Shown here: positions 35,046 through 46,089 of the stretch, piece after piece
Layout: each line of letters starts with the position of its first letter
How positions within the stretch are numbered: position 1 is the stretch's first letter
Assembly (NCBI GenBank): GCA_015832175.1
Contig: WJXW01000013.1
Location: 434,001 to 498,000 of the forward strand
Origin: Paraphaeosphaeria minitans
Lineage: Eukaryota; Ascomycota; Dothideomycetes; Pleosporales; Didymosphaeriaceae
Direction of reading: 5' to 3'
Length of the DNA stretch: 64,000 bases
The notes under the pieces: model-generated
Seen by the model: the letters and a program-made list of their open reading frames with translations, nothing else
Told to the model about the DNA's origin: nothing
The model's database searches: none
Position numbers and translations under genes: made by a program

Positions 35046-36712
35046 CTACGCACCATATGGACTCTTCTTCCTAAGTAACCTTCTAGCCCAGTACGCGTCG
35101 AACACCAGCACACCGAACAATGAGAACACCATACTTCCCCCAAACACCAAGCTGTGATATTTCCACGCGTCTCTCGAATTCAATGCTGTCACTTGGCAAA
35201 CAATCGCCCACGGAAGGACGTAAGCAATGTTTGATAACAATGACTGGTAGAGATACCACTTCGGACACGTCGACATTAGCACGGCTGCAAGCTGCGTGGA
35301 TATCGCGTAGCACAGATAGCACCAATCAATCGTCCGCCACATGTGCGCCGCAATACGCGCGACTTCATCCGAGCCGGAGAGATACCGCGCGAATGGACGA
35401 GCACCGAGGAAGGACATGAGCAGGCAAAGCGGGACCTCGAGCGCGAGCGCGATGAAGACGGAGTATGCAGCCCAGCGGGTGATGTTCCAGATCTGGTGCC
35501 AGCTGGCTTGGTGTTTTGTGGTCATCGCGGACAGCGAGTGGCGGAACTGGCCCCAAGAGTGGCCGACGAAGGCTAACGTTGTGGCCTCTAGGGCCTGTAC
35601 GGGTACCATGACGAGGCCCCAGCGGATGGTGCTGAAGACGCCCCAGGCTGTGGCGTAGTCGCTGCCCATGGATACGATCCCGTGAACGAGCCAGAGGTAG
35701 AGCGCGTTTCGGATGGCGGACTCTCAGAAGAAGATGAAGCCGGGCTTGAACAGTGTTTTGAGAGCGGCAAATGAAGGTTTCAATGATACATCAGCCGGAT
35801 CTCCGCGGGCTGCGGATGTCTTTTTGAGGCTGGTTGCATACACAAAGTACACGAGGCCCGCAAAGGCAGAAGAAAGGTTGCAAGCGAGTTGTATGCCAGC
35901 TTGTACGTTGACTGTCGGTGTCACGCCGCCCACGTGAAATTTTGAGATGATGATCAGGTCTAGAATGATGTTGATGGCAAACTTGGTCGAGCTGATTATA
36001 AGCGGCACGTCTGGTCGATCCAGTGCCCTGGTAGATGTGCTCACCGCGTATTCGATCGCCGAGCTAAAAGCCGAGAACGCGGCGATTCTGATGTATGTCA
36101 AGCTTGCGTTCCGGACCTCGACCGGAACAAAGCCTTTTGCAAATGTCGATGCACCGCCTAAGAAAGCGAAGCTCATAATCAATCCAAGGGTCGACTGGAA
36201 GAGAATGAGCGTATGCGTGAGTTGTAGACGCTCGCGAAAGCTACGAGATGAGTGATCGCCGATGACGAGATATGCAGCGCGAGGTAGGCCTTCGTTGAGG
36301 ACTTCAGCAACGACGCCGATGTACGTGTAGGAGTCGGTGGTGACTACCATGGAGGAGTCAAAATTCGCAACCCATAACTTTGATAGTGTGGAGTAAAGCG
36401 CCGGCAGGACGAAGCTGCAGAGGTTGAAGAGTAAAGCACCAGTGTAGCTGTCGAGACTGTTTAGTTGCACAGGCTCACCCAGCGTTAGTCGAAGAGCGCT
36501 TACACGTTGCGATGTGCTGATAGTTTTAGATCATGCTTAATCAGCTCCTTCCATGGCCCAGTCGGCCCATCGTCGCCGTTATTGCTATCGGTTTCTCGCC
36601 GCGTTCGCTCTCCAACATCGCCCACCACGCGCACAGCGCTATCGTCTCTCGAACCCAACATTGTGTATCTGGAACGATTACACACTGGCGAAGACCTTGA
36701 GCTTGAGGCCAT
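35046..36712 (-). pseudogene. MATE-family efflux transporter with in-frame TGA
   Basis: Exons 36504-36712 and 35046-36456 are joined by a 47-nt intron (phase 2), with the start at ATG 36712. The frame reads 539 codons but contains one internal TGA at 35724-35726, between KPGFIFF and [15 protein letters not shown]. Both sides belong to the same protein: [20 protein letters not shown] in the first half, [20 protein letters not shown] in the second, with about twelve hydrophobic spans, as in fungal MATE exporters that use ion gradients to expel toxic compounds or metabolites. No intron can remove the stop, and the context (TGA GAG) is not a known fungal readthrough motif. Everything else is in frame, so the lesion is recent or is a base-call error. 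Called a pseudogene with that caveat. Confidence 0.75.
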
Positions 36713-38027
36713 GGCTTTATTAATATACCAACCGTTGCCCCACTGGTTCAGGTTTGCTGTCGCAAACGCGCATTTGTTGGGTTGCATGGCGCTGCATCAG
36801 GTTTGCGGGGAAGAGCTCGCGCTTGCTCCTCAGCTGTGCGCATCATGCCTTCGGGCAGCTCTCCGTCTCGCCGAGAAATACATCGCACTTCGACCTAAAA
36901 TATCGTGGATTGCCTCCGTTATTGATAGGCGAAGACGGTCGTAGCAGTGGGATGCCGAGGAGTCGCGTTGAAACCTGGCTGGCCTCCATCCGACCTTTCA
37001 GATGGGGTCAGGCGGAGAAAGCGCCGCGAGCTTACTTGCATAAGGAAGTTGCAGAGTAGGTAGCTATCTAATAACTCTATCTACGCCCTACTGACGCAAA
37101 TCAAACTCGAAAAGTTCAGCCTTGCCACCCACGATCGAGGCGAAAAACATCTGTTGCACTCGAATCCAGCACTTGCGCCGCAATGACCAATCTTCTAGAA
37201 TGCACCGTAGTCTGTAACTATAAATGACTCGTAGCAATTTATGATTTAGACGAACATATTCATTGCGGGGTCTTTCCCGTCAGACCATGTCACGACGCGC
37301 GTCATACAGGAATCCTATATAAGGGGACCTCTAAGGTTGTGTAGTGGCATTTCAACAATAGTAAATACATAGAGGGATGGATCGAAAGAAGACAAATGCC
37401 AAAGTGGGAGTGTCTGGTGCTTGTTTTGGAGCGAAAGGAGAGTCGCAGCCAGCCACTCGAATTCTTTGATACCGAGGATGTCAAGATATGGTTGACTGCG
37501 GTGAACCTGACGAGTCGTGAGGTTTGTGGAGGGCGGGCATTTTGGAGAGCCCAGAGGATACGTATCGAGCAATGATGGAATTGTTGGATATGCAAGCAAG
37601 AAGACAACAGGGAGAATGCAATATGGAACTCCGTTGAAACCTAGACCTCTCATCTCTAGTACTTTCGCAAGGCGGTAAGTTGACTAAGTGACTGCATGTT
37701 TACGTCATTTAGAAAGATTCTTCAGCCCCAAAATCATTCTGCAAAGAGGTCGCGCATCGTCGTACGCTAGAAAGCCATCGGAGCATACAATTCGCCCCAC
37801 TTTTCCGTCGATTTTCCTTTGTTCACCCGCGCTACTGACCCCAGAATTTTGACAAAGACGTGGGGTCCGGATCCAAATTGACGAATGGCAATAGCGCGCC
37901 AACTTTATTGAAGACTAGATTTGGCCGACAATACGGAATAACAGCCAAGCTGTTCGTTTCAGTTCAGCGACCGCTCGATCCCAATACCTTCATCCGCAAC
38001 ACTCGTACCAATCCTGGAAGTCGACAA
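36713..38027. other. Intergenic region between divergent genes
   Basis: About 1.3 kb between the MATE gene (-) and the single-pass membrane protein gene (+). No gene, repeat or RNA was recognised. Confidence 0.5.
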
Positions 38028-38669
38028 ATGGCAATCTCGTACCAGTACGATAAAGTCGCCGAGTCAGATTCCATACCAGAATCAAAAGATCATCATGGGC
38101 CTCGCTCGAAAACGACATTGGCTCTCTACCTCGCTGCCGCCGCCCTGCTCGGTTTCCTCACCTCATCAGTCTTGTCGTACATATCCCACCTCCCGCCCAC
38201 GAAGCTCCACTGCGGCAGCTCCTACGACGAGGCTCAAGCGCTTGGCTGCAAATTTGACCTTCTTTCAAGCGGCTGGATACCGCACCAATGCTTCGACGAA
38301 AGCTCCGAGACCGAGTACCGCGAATGGATCTTGAACACCAACAACAGCCGCAGAGGGCCCTTCCCCTACTTCAAGGATAAAGAACTCACGCAGCCAATTG
38401 ATGGCATTGACGCTCTGTCGAGATACGAAAGTTTGATTTATACTACGATGGAGGAGCATTTGGCGCATTGCACACAACTTATGAGGAGGACGCACAGGGC
38501 GGCTGTCAGCGGGAGCAGAATGGCAGGGTTGAACGTGGATAAAGATGAGGTAGGGGCAGTAGTTGATAGCAGCCATATTACGCATTGTGTCAAAATGATC
38601 TGGAGGACGAATGAGTACTTGACGAAGTATAATTACACGACTTTTGGGATAAAATCATTATCATGTTGA
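38028..38669 (+). CDS. Conserved fungal single-pass membrane protein, His/Cys-rich
   Basis: One exon of 213 residues from the ATG at 38028; the frame continues upstream only to a GTG. After ~30 hydrophilic residues comes one membrane span (~33-55, TLALYLAAAALLGFLTSSVL). The outer domain has CGSSYDEAQALGCKFD, then SGWIPHQCFDE, then MEEHLAHCTQLMRRTHRA and HITHC. The pattern C...EA...GC-x-FD...W-x-P-x-x-C plus H-x-x-HC...H recurs in many uncharacterised ascomycete proteins, often beside secondary-metabolite or transporter genes. Paired His/Cys residues could bind metal, but that is inference. No function is known to me. The gene looks intact. Confidence 0.7.
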   Translation: MAISYQYDKVAESDSIPESKDHHGPRSKTTLALYLAAAALLGFLTSSVLSYISHLPPTKLHCGSSYDEAQALGCKFDLLSSGWIPHQCFDESSETEYREWILNTNNSRRGPFPYFKDKELTQPIDGIDALSRYESLIYTTMEEHLAHCTQLMRRTHRAAVSGSRMAGLNVDKDEVGAVVDSSHITHCVKMIWRTNEYLTKYNYTTFGIKSLSC

Positions 38670-39913
38670 AAAGGAGAATCAGAGAGTACTGCTTTAATCC
38701 TGAAGAGCATGCATACCCAATTACAGACTAGTTGCAGAAGCTCGAATGAATCTTCTAGTGCACGCTGTCTTCCCTCTTGAGATGTCTACGCCTGTACGAC
38801 CGAGTGCTTGGGGGAATTAGCCGTCTGACTCACCTGTAGAGGTGTCTTAAAACCAGTAGATCGTCCAGCGAGAAGGAGAGTACCACTTTGTATGTCGGGC
38901 CCTCCGGGAGGTGAATGACCTTGGCACATGAGCTGTGCTATAGGCACCAAAGCTTCGACTCCGCTGGATTACTCTAAACTCCTTATGAGGATTACACTGT
39001 CTTCACACAAGCCGAACAGACTCTCCACGACTACACTCTAAGGCGCTTCCCGGTCGCAGAATGGCCACAAAACGTGCACAAGAATGGTCCAAACACAGTG
39101 GAGAATGTTCTACAAGAGTGTGGTGCCCAATGATCGGTCGTCGTGCCCGACCTCGCGGCCGACACTGATCTCATACGCTGCTGTGCCGACGAGAAGTGTA
39201 CAGCACAGTTCGGTAAACTCGTCGTTCGAGATATTCTAGGAAGCATTGAAGTATTCATACATGTAAGCAGACAAACTTTGTTCGGCACTGTTCGAGGTCC
39301 GGATGAATGACCGTGACAAAAATCGATAAGTGCGTCTGTTGGAGACAAACATCAGCCAATTGATACCGGAAGCAGCCGGAGAAATTGCGTAAAGGCGAGC
39401 AAGCCGAACCTGAAATATTTTGTAAACTCCGCGCCCCACAATACTGTCGGGCATCTTGCAGAGGTAATCAGATCCGGAGGCATTAAGCCGCCAGTTGTCA
39501 GGACTTCCTAAAGGAATTGCAATCAACATAATAATGCGATGAAACTATAATGGAAAAGGATCTATGTTGGAATTCTAGGATAAATGGGGATAGGAGGAGT
39601 TCAGGTGTACATGGCTTGATGAAGTTCGTTTTCTAGTCGGACAAGTAAGAGGAATGAATATTTTCCGGTCATTTACCTGAACTAATCACATCCTATGAGT
39701 GACAAACCCACACGCTAAATCCAGATTAAACGTCTGAGCCGCATGACTGAGCATCATGGAGAAGACCGGTTCCACCGCCAAGTCATTATGAAGAAGCCCA
39801 TCGCCAGCCCATCATGAAGATGTCCGTCATCATCACCTCACAACGATTGAAATCTACACCCTGTCAACATCATCAGCCCAATTATCCGTCCCCAATGACC
39901 ACAACATACACCT
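38670..39913. other. Intergenic region
   Basis: About 1.2 kb between convergent genes. Antisense-overlapping open frames near 39031-39529 show no domain. Confidence 0.5.
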
Positions 39914-41078
39914 TCACTTTATCTCGTGAAACCGGCTTTCCAACACTTTCGCGTCGAAGAGCTTCCCCGTCTTCTTCTCCAGCGCATTCGCCACCGTGCC
40001 CCAGAACTCCTGCTCTACTGTTGCGACGGCCTCCATCATAAGCTCCGTCATGTCGGCCGTCTTAAGGATTTCGGTCTGCTCGATCAGCGTCTCGGAAACG
40101 GGCTGACGCAGGTTGTCAGCGAGGTCCTTGGCGGCGTGGTCCGCGTCACGGACGCGCTTGCGACCTCCGCCTGCGCCGAACTGATAGCCGGAGGAATTGT
40201 TGATAGCTCCCGGGAGCTGGGCGGCTGGGTGGCTCTGAGGGTTGCGGAGGTGCATGTCTGCGGAATGTATCAGTAACAGCTTCAAAACAGTATTCTGATC
40301 CAACCTACAATCCTGAGGACGGAACCCATACTCGCCCTTTGCAGCCGCAATGCGCGGCGCATTCCGCACGAACCGCGAGTACACCGCCGCCGATGTCCAG
40401 GTCCGAGGCTCGCCGCGCTCCAAGCGCTTCTTGTTGAGCTCGGTGACGATGGCGTCCCAAGTCATGCTATGCTCCTGACGCATCACCTTGATAGCCTGGT
40501 TGTCCGGATCCTCTTCGACAGTGCGGGCACGGACGTGCTTCGGCTTGGGTGCGAGTATCTTCAGGGTCTTGCCAGTGATCTGGTTCTTTATAACGCGAGC
40601 GCGCTTTAGACCGTCGAAGGTGGTATCGTGGGGCGGATATGAAGAGCCGTATTCTTCATCCGTGGCCTCGAGTGCGGCGGTCTCGTCGTCCAACAGATCT
40701 TCGTGCTCAGGTTCTACGGTTTCCATTGGCTCGAAGAGGGGAGAATCGCTGCAGTGGGATGCTGGTCGGCGGTGTTCGTAATAGCCTTAATGATTTAATC
40801 GATGGAAAGGTATCTGAGTGACGGCAGGCGTATGTGCTCACCTGGCAAACCGTGGGGAGAGATGTCATCTTGAGAGAACTCGACACTTTCACCCGCGTTG
40901 GCCTCGCGGCGATCATCATCATGCTCGTCCACACGAGCTCCGGAACGGCTCTTGACTCTATTGTAACTCAATTAGTGTTACTCCATACAATGTTGTCTCG
41001 TGGCTTCGAAAGCCTACAACAGAGCATCGGGTCGTAGACTTACAGACGCGGGTCGGCAGCACGTCGTTGATGCGACAT
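39914..41078 (-). CDS. Myb/SANT-like nuclear protein
   Basis: Four exons on the minus strand: 41044-41078, 40842-40957, 40309-40761 and 39914-40257, with introns of 86, 80 and 51 nt, give 315 residues. The chosen acceptor of intron 2 (GACCAG at 40762-40767) is the one that keeps frame; the AG 13 nt further downstream would introduce a stop. The N-terminus is acidic and disordered (GESVEFSQDDISP, EPEHEDLLDDETAALE). Residues ~125-185 (NQAIKVMRQEHSMTWDAIV, then TWTSAAVYSRFVRNAPRIA) form a helix-turn-helix resembling Myb/SANT repeats of Pezizomycotina proteins. A basic cluster (GGGRKRVRD) could be a nuclear signal. The C-terminal ~80 residues are helical. Function unknown; DNA binding is inferred. 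Confidence 0.75.
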
Positions 41079-41578
41079 TGTTGCACAACAAGATTCTGGG
41101 GAGTATGAAGTAGTTTCTTGGGTGATATTCAGGAAGAAATCGTGGTGAAGTTGATCATCGGCGAAAGAACCTGGCGGGCAGCGTAGACGCTGGTTAAACA
41201 AACACTCGTTCGGCGTATCGCCTAGTAAACTAAAGATCAACAAGGGGATTCAACCCAGCAAACGGCGGCTTGAGCCGAGACAAACCGACTGTCACCCAAT
41301 CAGCAGCACAAACGGGTAAGAAAATAACGAAATTTGTCAACATGCGGCACGATGCAAACACTCCCTTCAAACGGATATCTCTTTATATGAGGAGTTCACC
41401 ATTCAGATTCCTGAAAAGTCCCTCATGACCCAATTTCCATTATCGAACTCGAGCTTGTGATGCTAAAAGCCCGCAGGCCTGCCCAATCCTGTGCCAGCAA
41501 CCGTACGCTCGAACGCTCCGCTACCGACTCATCACCCACGCGGCCCTAGCTTCTGCTTCCCTTAGCCTCCTTTGGGCC

Positions 41579-41644
41579 TTCTATTCGATTGCCTTGGCAG
41601 TTTGTGACGCCTTTCTATTCGGTTGTCTCGGCGGTTTGTAACGC
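41579..41644. repeat. Diverged 32-bp tandem repeat (two copies)
   Basis: Copies at 41579-41610 and 41613-41644 both begin TTCTATTCG and differ at five positions, all transitions. Confidence 0.85.
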
Positions 41645-42369
41645 GGACGATGTCCGCTCTGACCGCCACATTGGCTTAAGGAGCGCCTTCGTTGATGCCA
41701 TAGTCGATGTTGACCTTGTCAGTTATGCGTCGTTTTCCGCCACGGTGACTTGAGTGTTCTTCCCAGTCATGCTCGTCTGATAATTTGATAAGGAAATTGT
41801 GGTGGAATGTGTAGATGTCTAGCCCATAGCTCGCTGTTGATGAATCAATGTGCTTCCGAGCCTGGTGATGTTGACCGTGGCGGGCAATCTGGTTACACCA
41901 TTTTGTGTGTCGTCTTCGTCTTTGAAAGCCATGCCATAATGACTTCCGAGTGTCTCGGTCATCAATTGATGGCGTAGTTGATGAAATGAGATTTTAATAC
42001 CCAGCATCGGATGGCCGCGCTCGCCCTCTTAGGGCCTGTTCGATTCGACCCTAATTGGTCATATCCGATCACGAAAATCCTATATTAGCAAATTTGAGGC
42101 ATTGATTGAACAAGGTGTTAAGTATAATTCTTGTGTCGCAAAACTTGCCACGTGATTTATCATACCACGTATGCAAAGACTTATTATGCCCCTTAGTATC
42201 CCAAGGGGTATGCTTATTCAAGTGTTATCTACACTCTTAAGTTTTGCTTAGTATTAGGCGTCGATTTTTCTTTTCCTTGTAGGACTTACTTCAAATTCAT
42301 TAGCAGCAGTTCTTACCTCTTCTTATGTAGCATAATTTCGTTTATTAGGGGGTGTGGCCTACGTCTACT

Positions 42370-42655
42370 CTTGGCCAATTGAGAAGTGGGTGGATTTTGC
42401 AGGAGCTGGTGGAGAGCGCAGCGTATGATACGTATGGATATCAGCTGCAGTGGCGAGATATATCGTTTGATCGAAACTTTCCGAGCAAGGAAGACATCCG
42501 TACGTTGCTGGATTCAGGTACAAGCTGCCGGCGGTGTTTATCCTGAGCTAGCAAAATATCACAGTGCTGCCGTGGTACTACGAGAGGAGATGCGTGCGAG
42601 CTTTGATGACCTGAGGATTGAGCTGCTGGGCAAAGTTCATTGGGTAGCGTACTAG
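42370..42655 (+). pseudogene. Possible relic or short unidentified gene
   Basis: Two overlapping frames end at 42546 and 42655; the second ends in EEMRASFDDLRIELLGKVHW, which has a coding texture. An 18-nt GT-AG interval near 42501 is too short to be a real intron. No family is recognised. Confidence 0.2.
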
Positions 42656-42735
42656 TGGAGGATCCGCTATCATAGAGCCAGATCATAACTGCCCTTCAGA
42701 TTACCTATCAATTCCAAACCCTCTTGCAAGTCGAC

Positions 42736-43683
42736 TCAGTTCTCGACAAAAACATCTGGCTTAATCAGCCTCTCCCTGATTACATCCCCATTCGGCAAAT
42801 CGTTCGCCTCAACTCTCTTCACCGCCTCCCCAACATCCGTCTCAATCCCTGCAGCTAGATGCCGCCTTACTAATCTCTCCATCACCACCTCCCGCGGCGT
42901 ATCTACGAACCACTTCTCCGCGCACAGCGCCGCGATACCGCGCCACAGTTCCTCATCCAGCAGGACGTAATTCCCCTCGACGATGATGAGGCGCATGCGT
43001 GAGGAGATGGGGATGCCGTCTTGCACGGGATCCTGAAGGGCGTGGTCGAAGTCGGGGGCGTAGAGGATGGCTTCAGAGGATGGGGATGGGGGAGTGGGCA
43101 GGGGGGTGGCGGCGAGGGATTGAATGAGGGAGAGAAAGGAGGAGGCGTCGAAGGTGAATGGGGCGCCGCGGCGGGCGAAGGCTTTTTCAGGATCTGGCAA
43201 AGCGGAGAGTTGCTTTTTTGTGAGGTGGAAGCCGTCCTATAAGACGTGTAAGCGATGTTGGAGGGCATGGCGCGAGTCATGTCTCTTCGATGGCATCGCC
43301 GCGCTGACTAGCTCTTTCACAGGCCGGCTAAACTTGGTTTGGATGTCTTGATCGATACCATGTCCAGTTGACATGACGCCACATCCCGTCGCGACACTTA
43401 TAACATAACTAGCCCCTAAAGACAAAGAGGAGAAAACGCAACATACCATGGGAACGACAGCAATATCAGTTATCCCCCGTGCAGCAAGCTCCTCCAGCAG
43501 CGCTGCCGACACGGTAGATTTTCCGGACCCGGGGACGCCAGCCAGCGCAACTAGGATCCGAGATGGTGTGTCGGAGGACGCCTGCCGGTTGAGGAGCCCC
43601 TCGACGCGCTTGGCTAGATGGAGGATGATGGAGCGCAGGCTGCTTGCAGGCACCCCTTGTACAGTAGTCGTGTCTTGCGCCAT
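42736..43683 (-). CDS. Uridine kinase/phosphoribulokinase-like P-loop kinase (YFH7-like)
   Basis: Two exons, 43447-43683 and 42736-43236, joined in phase 0, give 245 residues. The 210-nt intron is four times longer than others here. Residues 49-57 are a Walker A loop (GVPGSGKST). The splice joins VVPM to DGFHLTKKQL, recreating the VPMDGFH motif of this family. RRGAPFTFD, the Walker-B-like LIIVEGNYVLLD and the lid stretch VVMERLVRRHLAAGIETD follow in order, then a basic/Asn segment (ANDLPNGDVI). Relatives phosphorylate nucleosides, pantothenate or sugar phosphates; yeast Yfh7 is a close architectural match with no assigned substrate. It likely acts in the cytosol. The gene looks intact and is the last intact gene before the decayed cluster. 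Confidence 0.85.
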
Positions 43684-44346
43684 TGCGTCTTGCCCCTCTA
43701 ATGATACACAGCGTAGTTCAAGAGATTCGACTAGATCTAAAATTTGTCCCGTTGGTAGGTATAATCCAAACTGGAGATGGAAATGTTTTTGGGCTTTGTA
43801 GGCTGGTCTGAGGTGTGGAGTGGTGTTGTCCGGTGTTGCTGCATGTTGAGTTTGGTAATGATCCACTTTTTGGGCGGGTGACTGTCGCCCTCATCGGCGC
43901 CTTGCTCCGTGATATTTAATTTCCTCATCACGGTAGCTTCGGACGCAGGGAGCTGGTAGACACGAACCAGGAAGTGGTATTCCATAAAGCTGTAGAGAAA
44001 AGTAACCGCCGTACGAGAATCCAAAGACAAAGATATATCGCATCGAAGAGAAAAGGACATGTTAAGTGCAGTGAACAGTAATGAAGAATAGTAATGGATT
44101 ATTATGATGATTCGGCCTACTTTATGGAATAAGTCGCTCTTCTCAAACGCCAAAGGCGTACCTGTCGCGCACAACATAACGTGGCATGTGCAACGCGAGG
44201 TCCCTCAGCAATGAATTGCATTACACCGAACCTTTGCGTAAAACTTTTACGATTCATACGTGGTTATAGGACCTTTGCGATTCATACGTAGTATCTCTCT
44301 CAATCCAATATCCAACCCGGGCCCGACCCTTCTGCAGAACACAACT
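43684..44346. other. Intergenic region with partial direct repeat
   Basis: About 660 bp between the kinase start and the 3' end of the dehydrogenase relic. The words ACCTTTGCG and CGATTCATACGT each occur twice between about 44229 and 44290, a small imperfect duplication. A minus-strand open frame (43737-44177) has no recognisable domain. Confidence 0.45.
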
Positions 44347-45496
44347 TTACTGCACCCCCTCAATAACAACCTCAAATACGCCCTCCTTCACCGCCTTGAC
44401 AAGCTTGAATGCCTTCTCCGCATCCTCGATTTTGAATCTTGACATCGACCGCGCCCGACGCCACTAGATGCACCGCGTCAGGATAACATCCCACTGAGTA
44501 CCGTATCGAGCCCTTTATAGTCAGCGCGCGAATGCAGGCTGTCGTGATAGGGAACACAACGTTCTGTTTGGCAGCTGATTAGCACATCTCCCCAGTTCCA
44601 GGGTGACACAAACAAGGGTAGTCAACGACTTACCTCCTTCCCCATACCAGCTTCAAGTAAGTCCCTCCCTTGATAGCAACGTTCACACCAGCCTGGATGC
44701 ACGGCTCCGCCCCCGTACACTCAAGCACCACATCCGCACCCTCCCCAAGCCCAAACTCCTCCTTGATCATCGTTGCGACCTTCTCCGCATGCGCAACCGA
44801 ATCAACCCCCTCTTCCGCCCGCGGAGGCAAAAACGTCCCATCCGCAGCGTACTTCCGCGCAAAGTCAAGTCTCGATTGCGAGATGTCTATGGCAATGACT
44901 TTCTTTGCACCCGAGGCCTTGGCTACAGCTTGGGACAGGACGCCGATTGGCCCCGCGCCGAAGACGACAACAGTCTGATTTGCGCGGATGGAGGCTACTT
45001 TGCAGATTTGGACGGCGACGGCGACGGGCTCGACCATGGCCGCTTCTTCCATGTCCATGGTGTCTGGGATCTTGTAGCAGTAGTCGCTGGCCACAGTGTA
45101 ATACTTCGCAAGGGTGCCATCCCATGGCGGCGTCGCTGCAAAGATGGTGTCGTTGCATAGGTTATAGGAGCCCGCGCGGCAGTAGTCGCATCGTCTGCAG
45201 GGGACGCCGGGCTCGATGGCTACGCGGTCGCCGACCTTGAGGTTGGTCACTTTTGATCCTGCTTCTACGACCACACCAGAGGACTCGTGACCCAGGACGA
45301 TGGGCGAGTTGAGCACGAAGTCGCCAATGCGGCCGCGTTGCCAGTAGTGCGCATCGCTGCCGCAGATGCCGGTTTGGGCGACATGGACGCGGACTTCATG
45401 TTCGTCGCGAAGTTTGGGGACGGGGCGGTCCTCGAAGGCGACGTCTTTGACGGCGCGGAGGGCGAAGGAGCGGTTACCCTTCTTGGTGGTAGACAT
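44347..45496 (-). pseudogene. Xylitol/sorbitol dehydrogenase (XDH-like) with two frame breaks
   Basis: From ATG 45496 the minus strand encodes a zinc medium-chain dehydrogenase of the D-xylulose reductase/sorbitol dehydrogenase type: GICGSDAHYWQRGRIG, GHESSGVVVEAG, the structural-zinc Cys lobe CRRCDYCRAGSYNLC, and the NAD fold VVFGAGPIGVLSQAVA. Such enzymes oxidise xylitol or sorbitol to the ketose in the cytosol. Before the intron (donor GTAAGT near 44616, acceptor at 44564) the expected GMGKE is present but out of frame by one base after TYLK. After NVVFPITTACIRALTIKGS (exon 2, from 44563) the frame breaks again at about 44437, where VDVK is followed by FKIEDAEKAFKLVKAVKEG in another frame and about six residues of the family are missing. 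That frame ends in TAA at 44347. Without correction the protein is truncated. It faces the SDR gene across a 593-bp spacer. Confidence 0.8.
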
Positions 45497-46089
45497 GGTG
45501 AAGGTGCGAATTGAGAAGTCCCAATTACGGTACTTTTGGGAGAAAAGAGATAAATCAGACTGGACAGATGTCGTGCTTCTCAAGACGCCAGAGGAAATGA
45601 TTTCGGAATTCCATCTCATCGACCTGCTTCAGGGTAAACAACTATCGCGGCTCTTCAACAAAGCGTCACCCTCGCATCGAGGGGCGGAGGACCGAAGACC
45701 AAGGGTCAACGTCGCCCATCGGCTCTTCCACTACGGTAGATAATGCGGGGGAGCCCCGCGCCGTGTGGATCCCTGAGGCTTCGAATACCCTGTGATGGTG
45801 TTCTACGGACCGTTGGGGCTTTCATCCTGTAGAAGTTGTCGTACTCCCGCGACTAGTTCCCGTGATGATGGGACATCGTGCTACACCCGTGCAGCGCGTG
45901 GGTGTACCCACTCCGACGCTATCCACCGTCGCGCTTTGGATCAGCGTCAGCATAGGGAGAAAAGTAGAGGCGCCATGGCCTCCTGTGCCTTTGATTCTTC
46001 GAATTCTTCGCCTCTTTAACGTATACCTCTCTTCATACTCTCTACTTGTACACCGCGTCTCCGAACCTACCTGCCATCTGACCACCACC
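45497..46089. promoter_or_regulatory. Divergent promoter region of XDH-like and SDR genes
   Basis: A 593-bp spacer between divergent start codons of two sugar-alcohol genes, a layout that suggests shared control, perhaps by the regulator at 49525-51783. No known binding site was identified with confidence. Confidence 0.4.

Larger units (their letters stand above)
41079..42735. other. Intergenic region with AT-rich core
   Basis: About 1.65 kb. The stretch 42050-42350 is conspicuously AT-rich. A 32-bp diverged tandem repeat lies at 41579-41644 and a possible gene relic at 42370-42655. Confidence 0.45.

Noticed and set aside
42500..42520. 18-nt GT-AG interval that would join two frames at 42370-42655
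   Set aside because: Far shorter than any functional spliceosomal intron in fungi.
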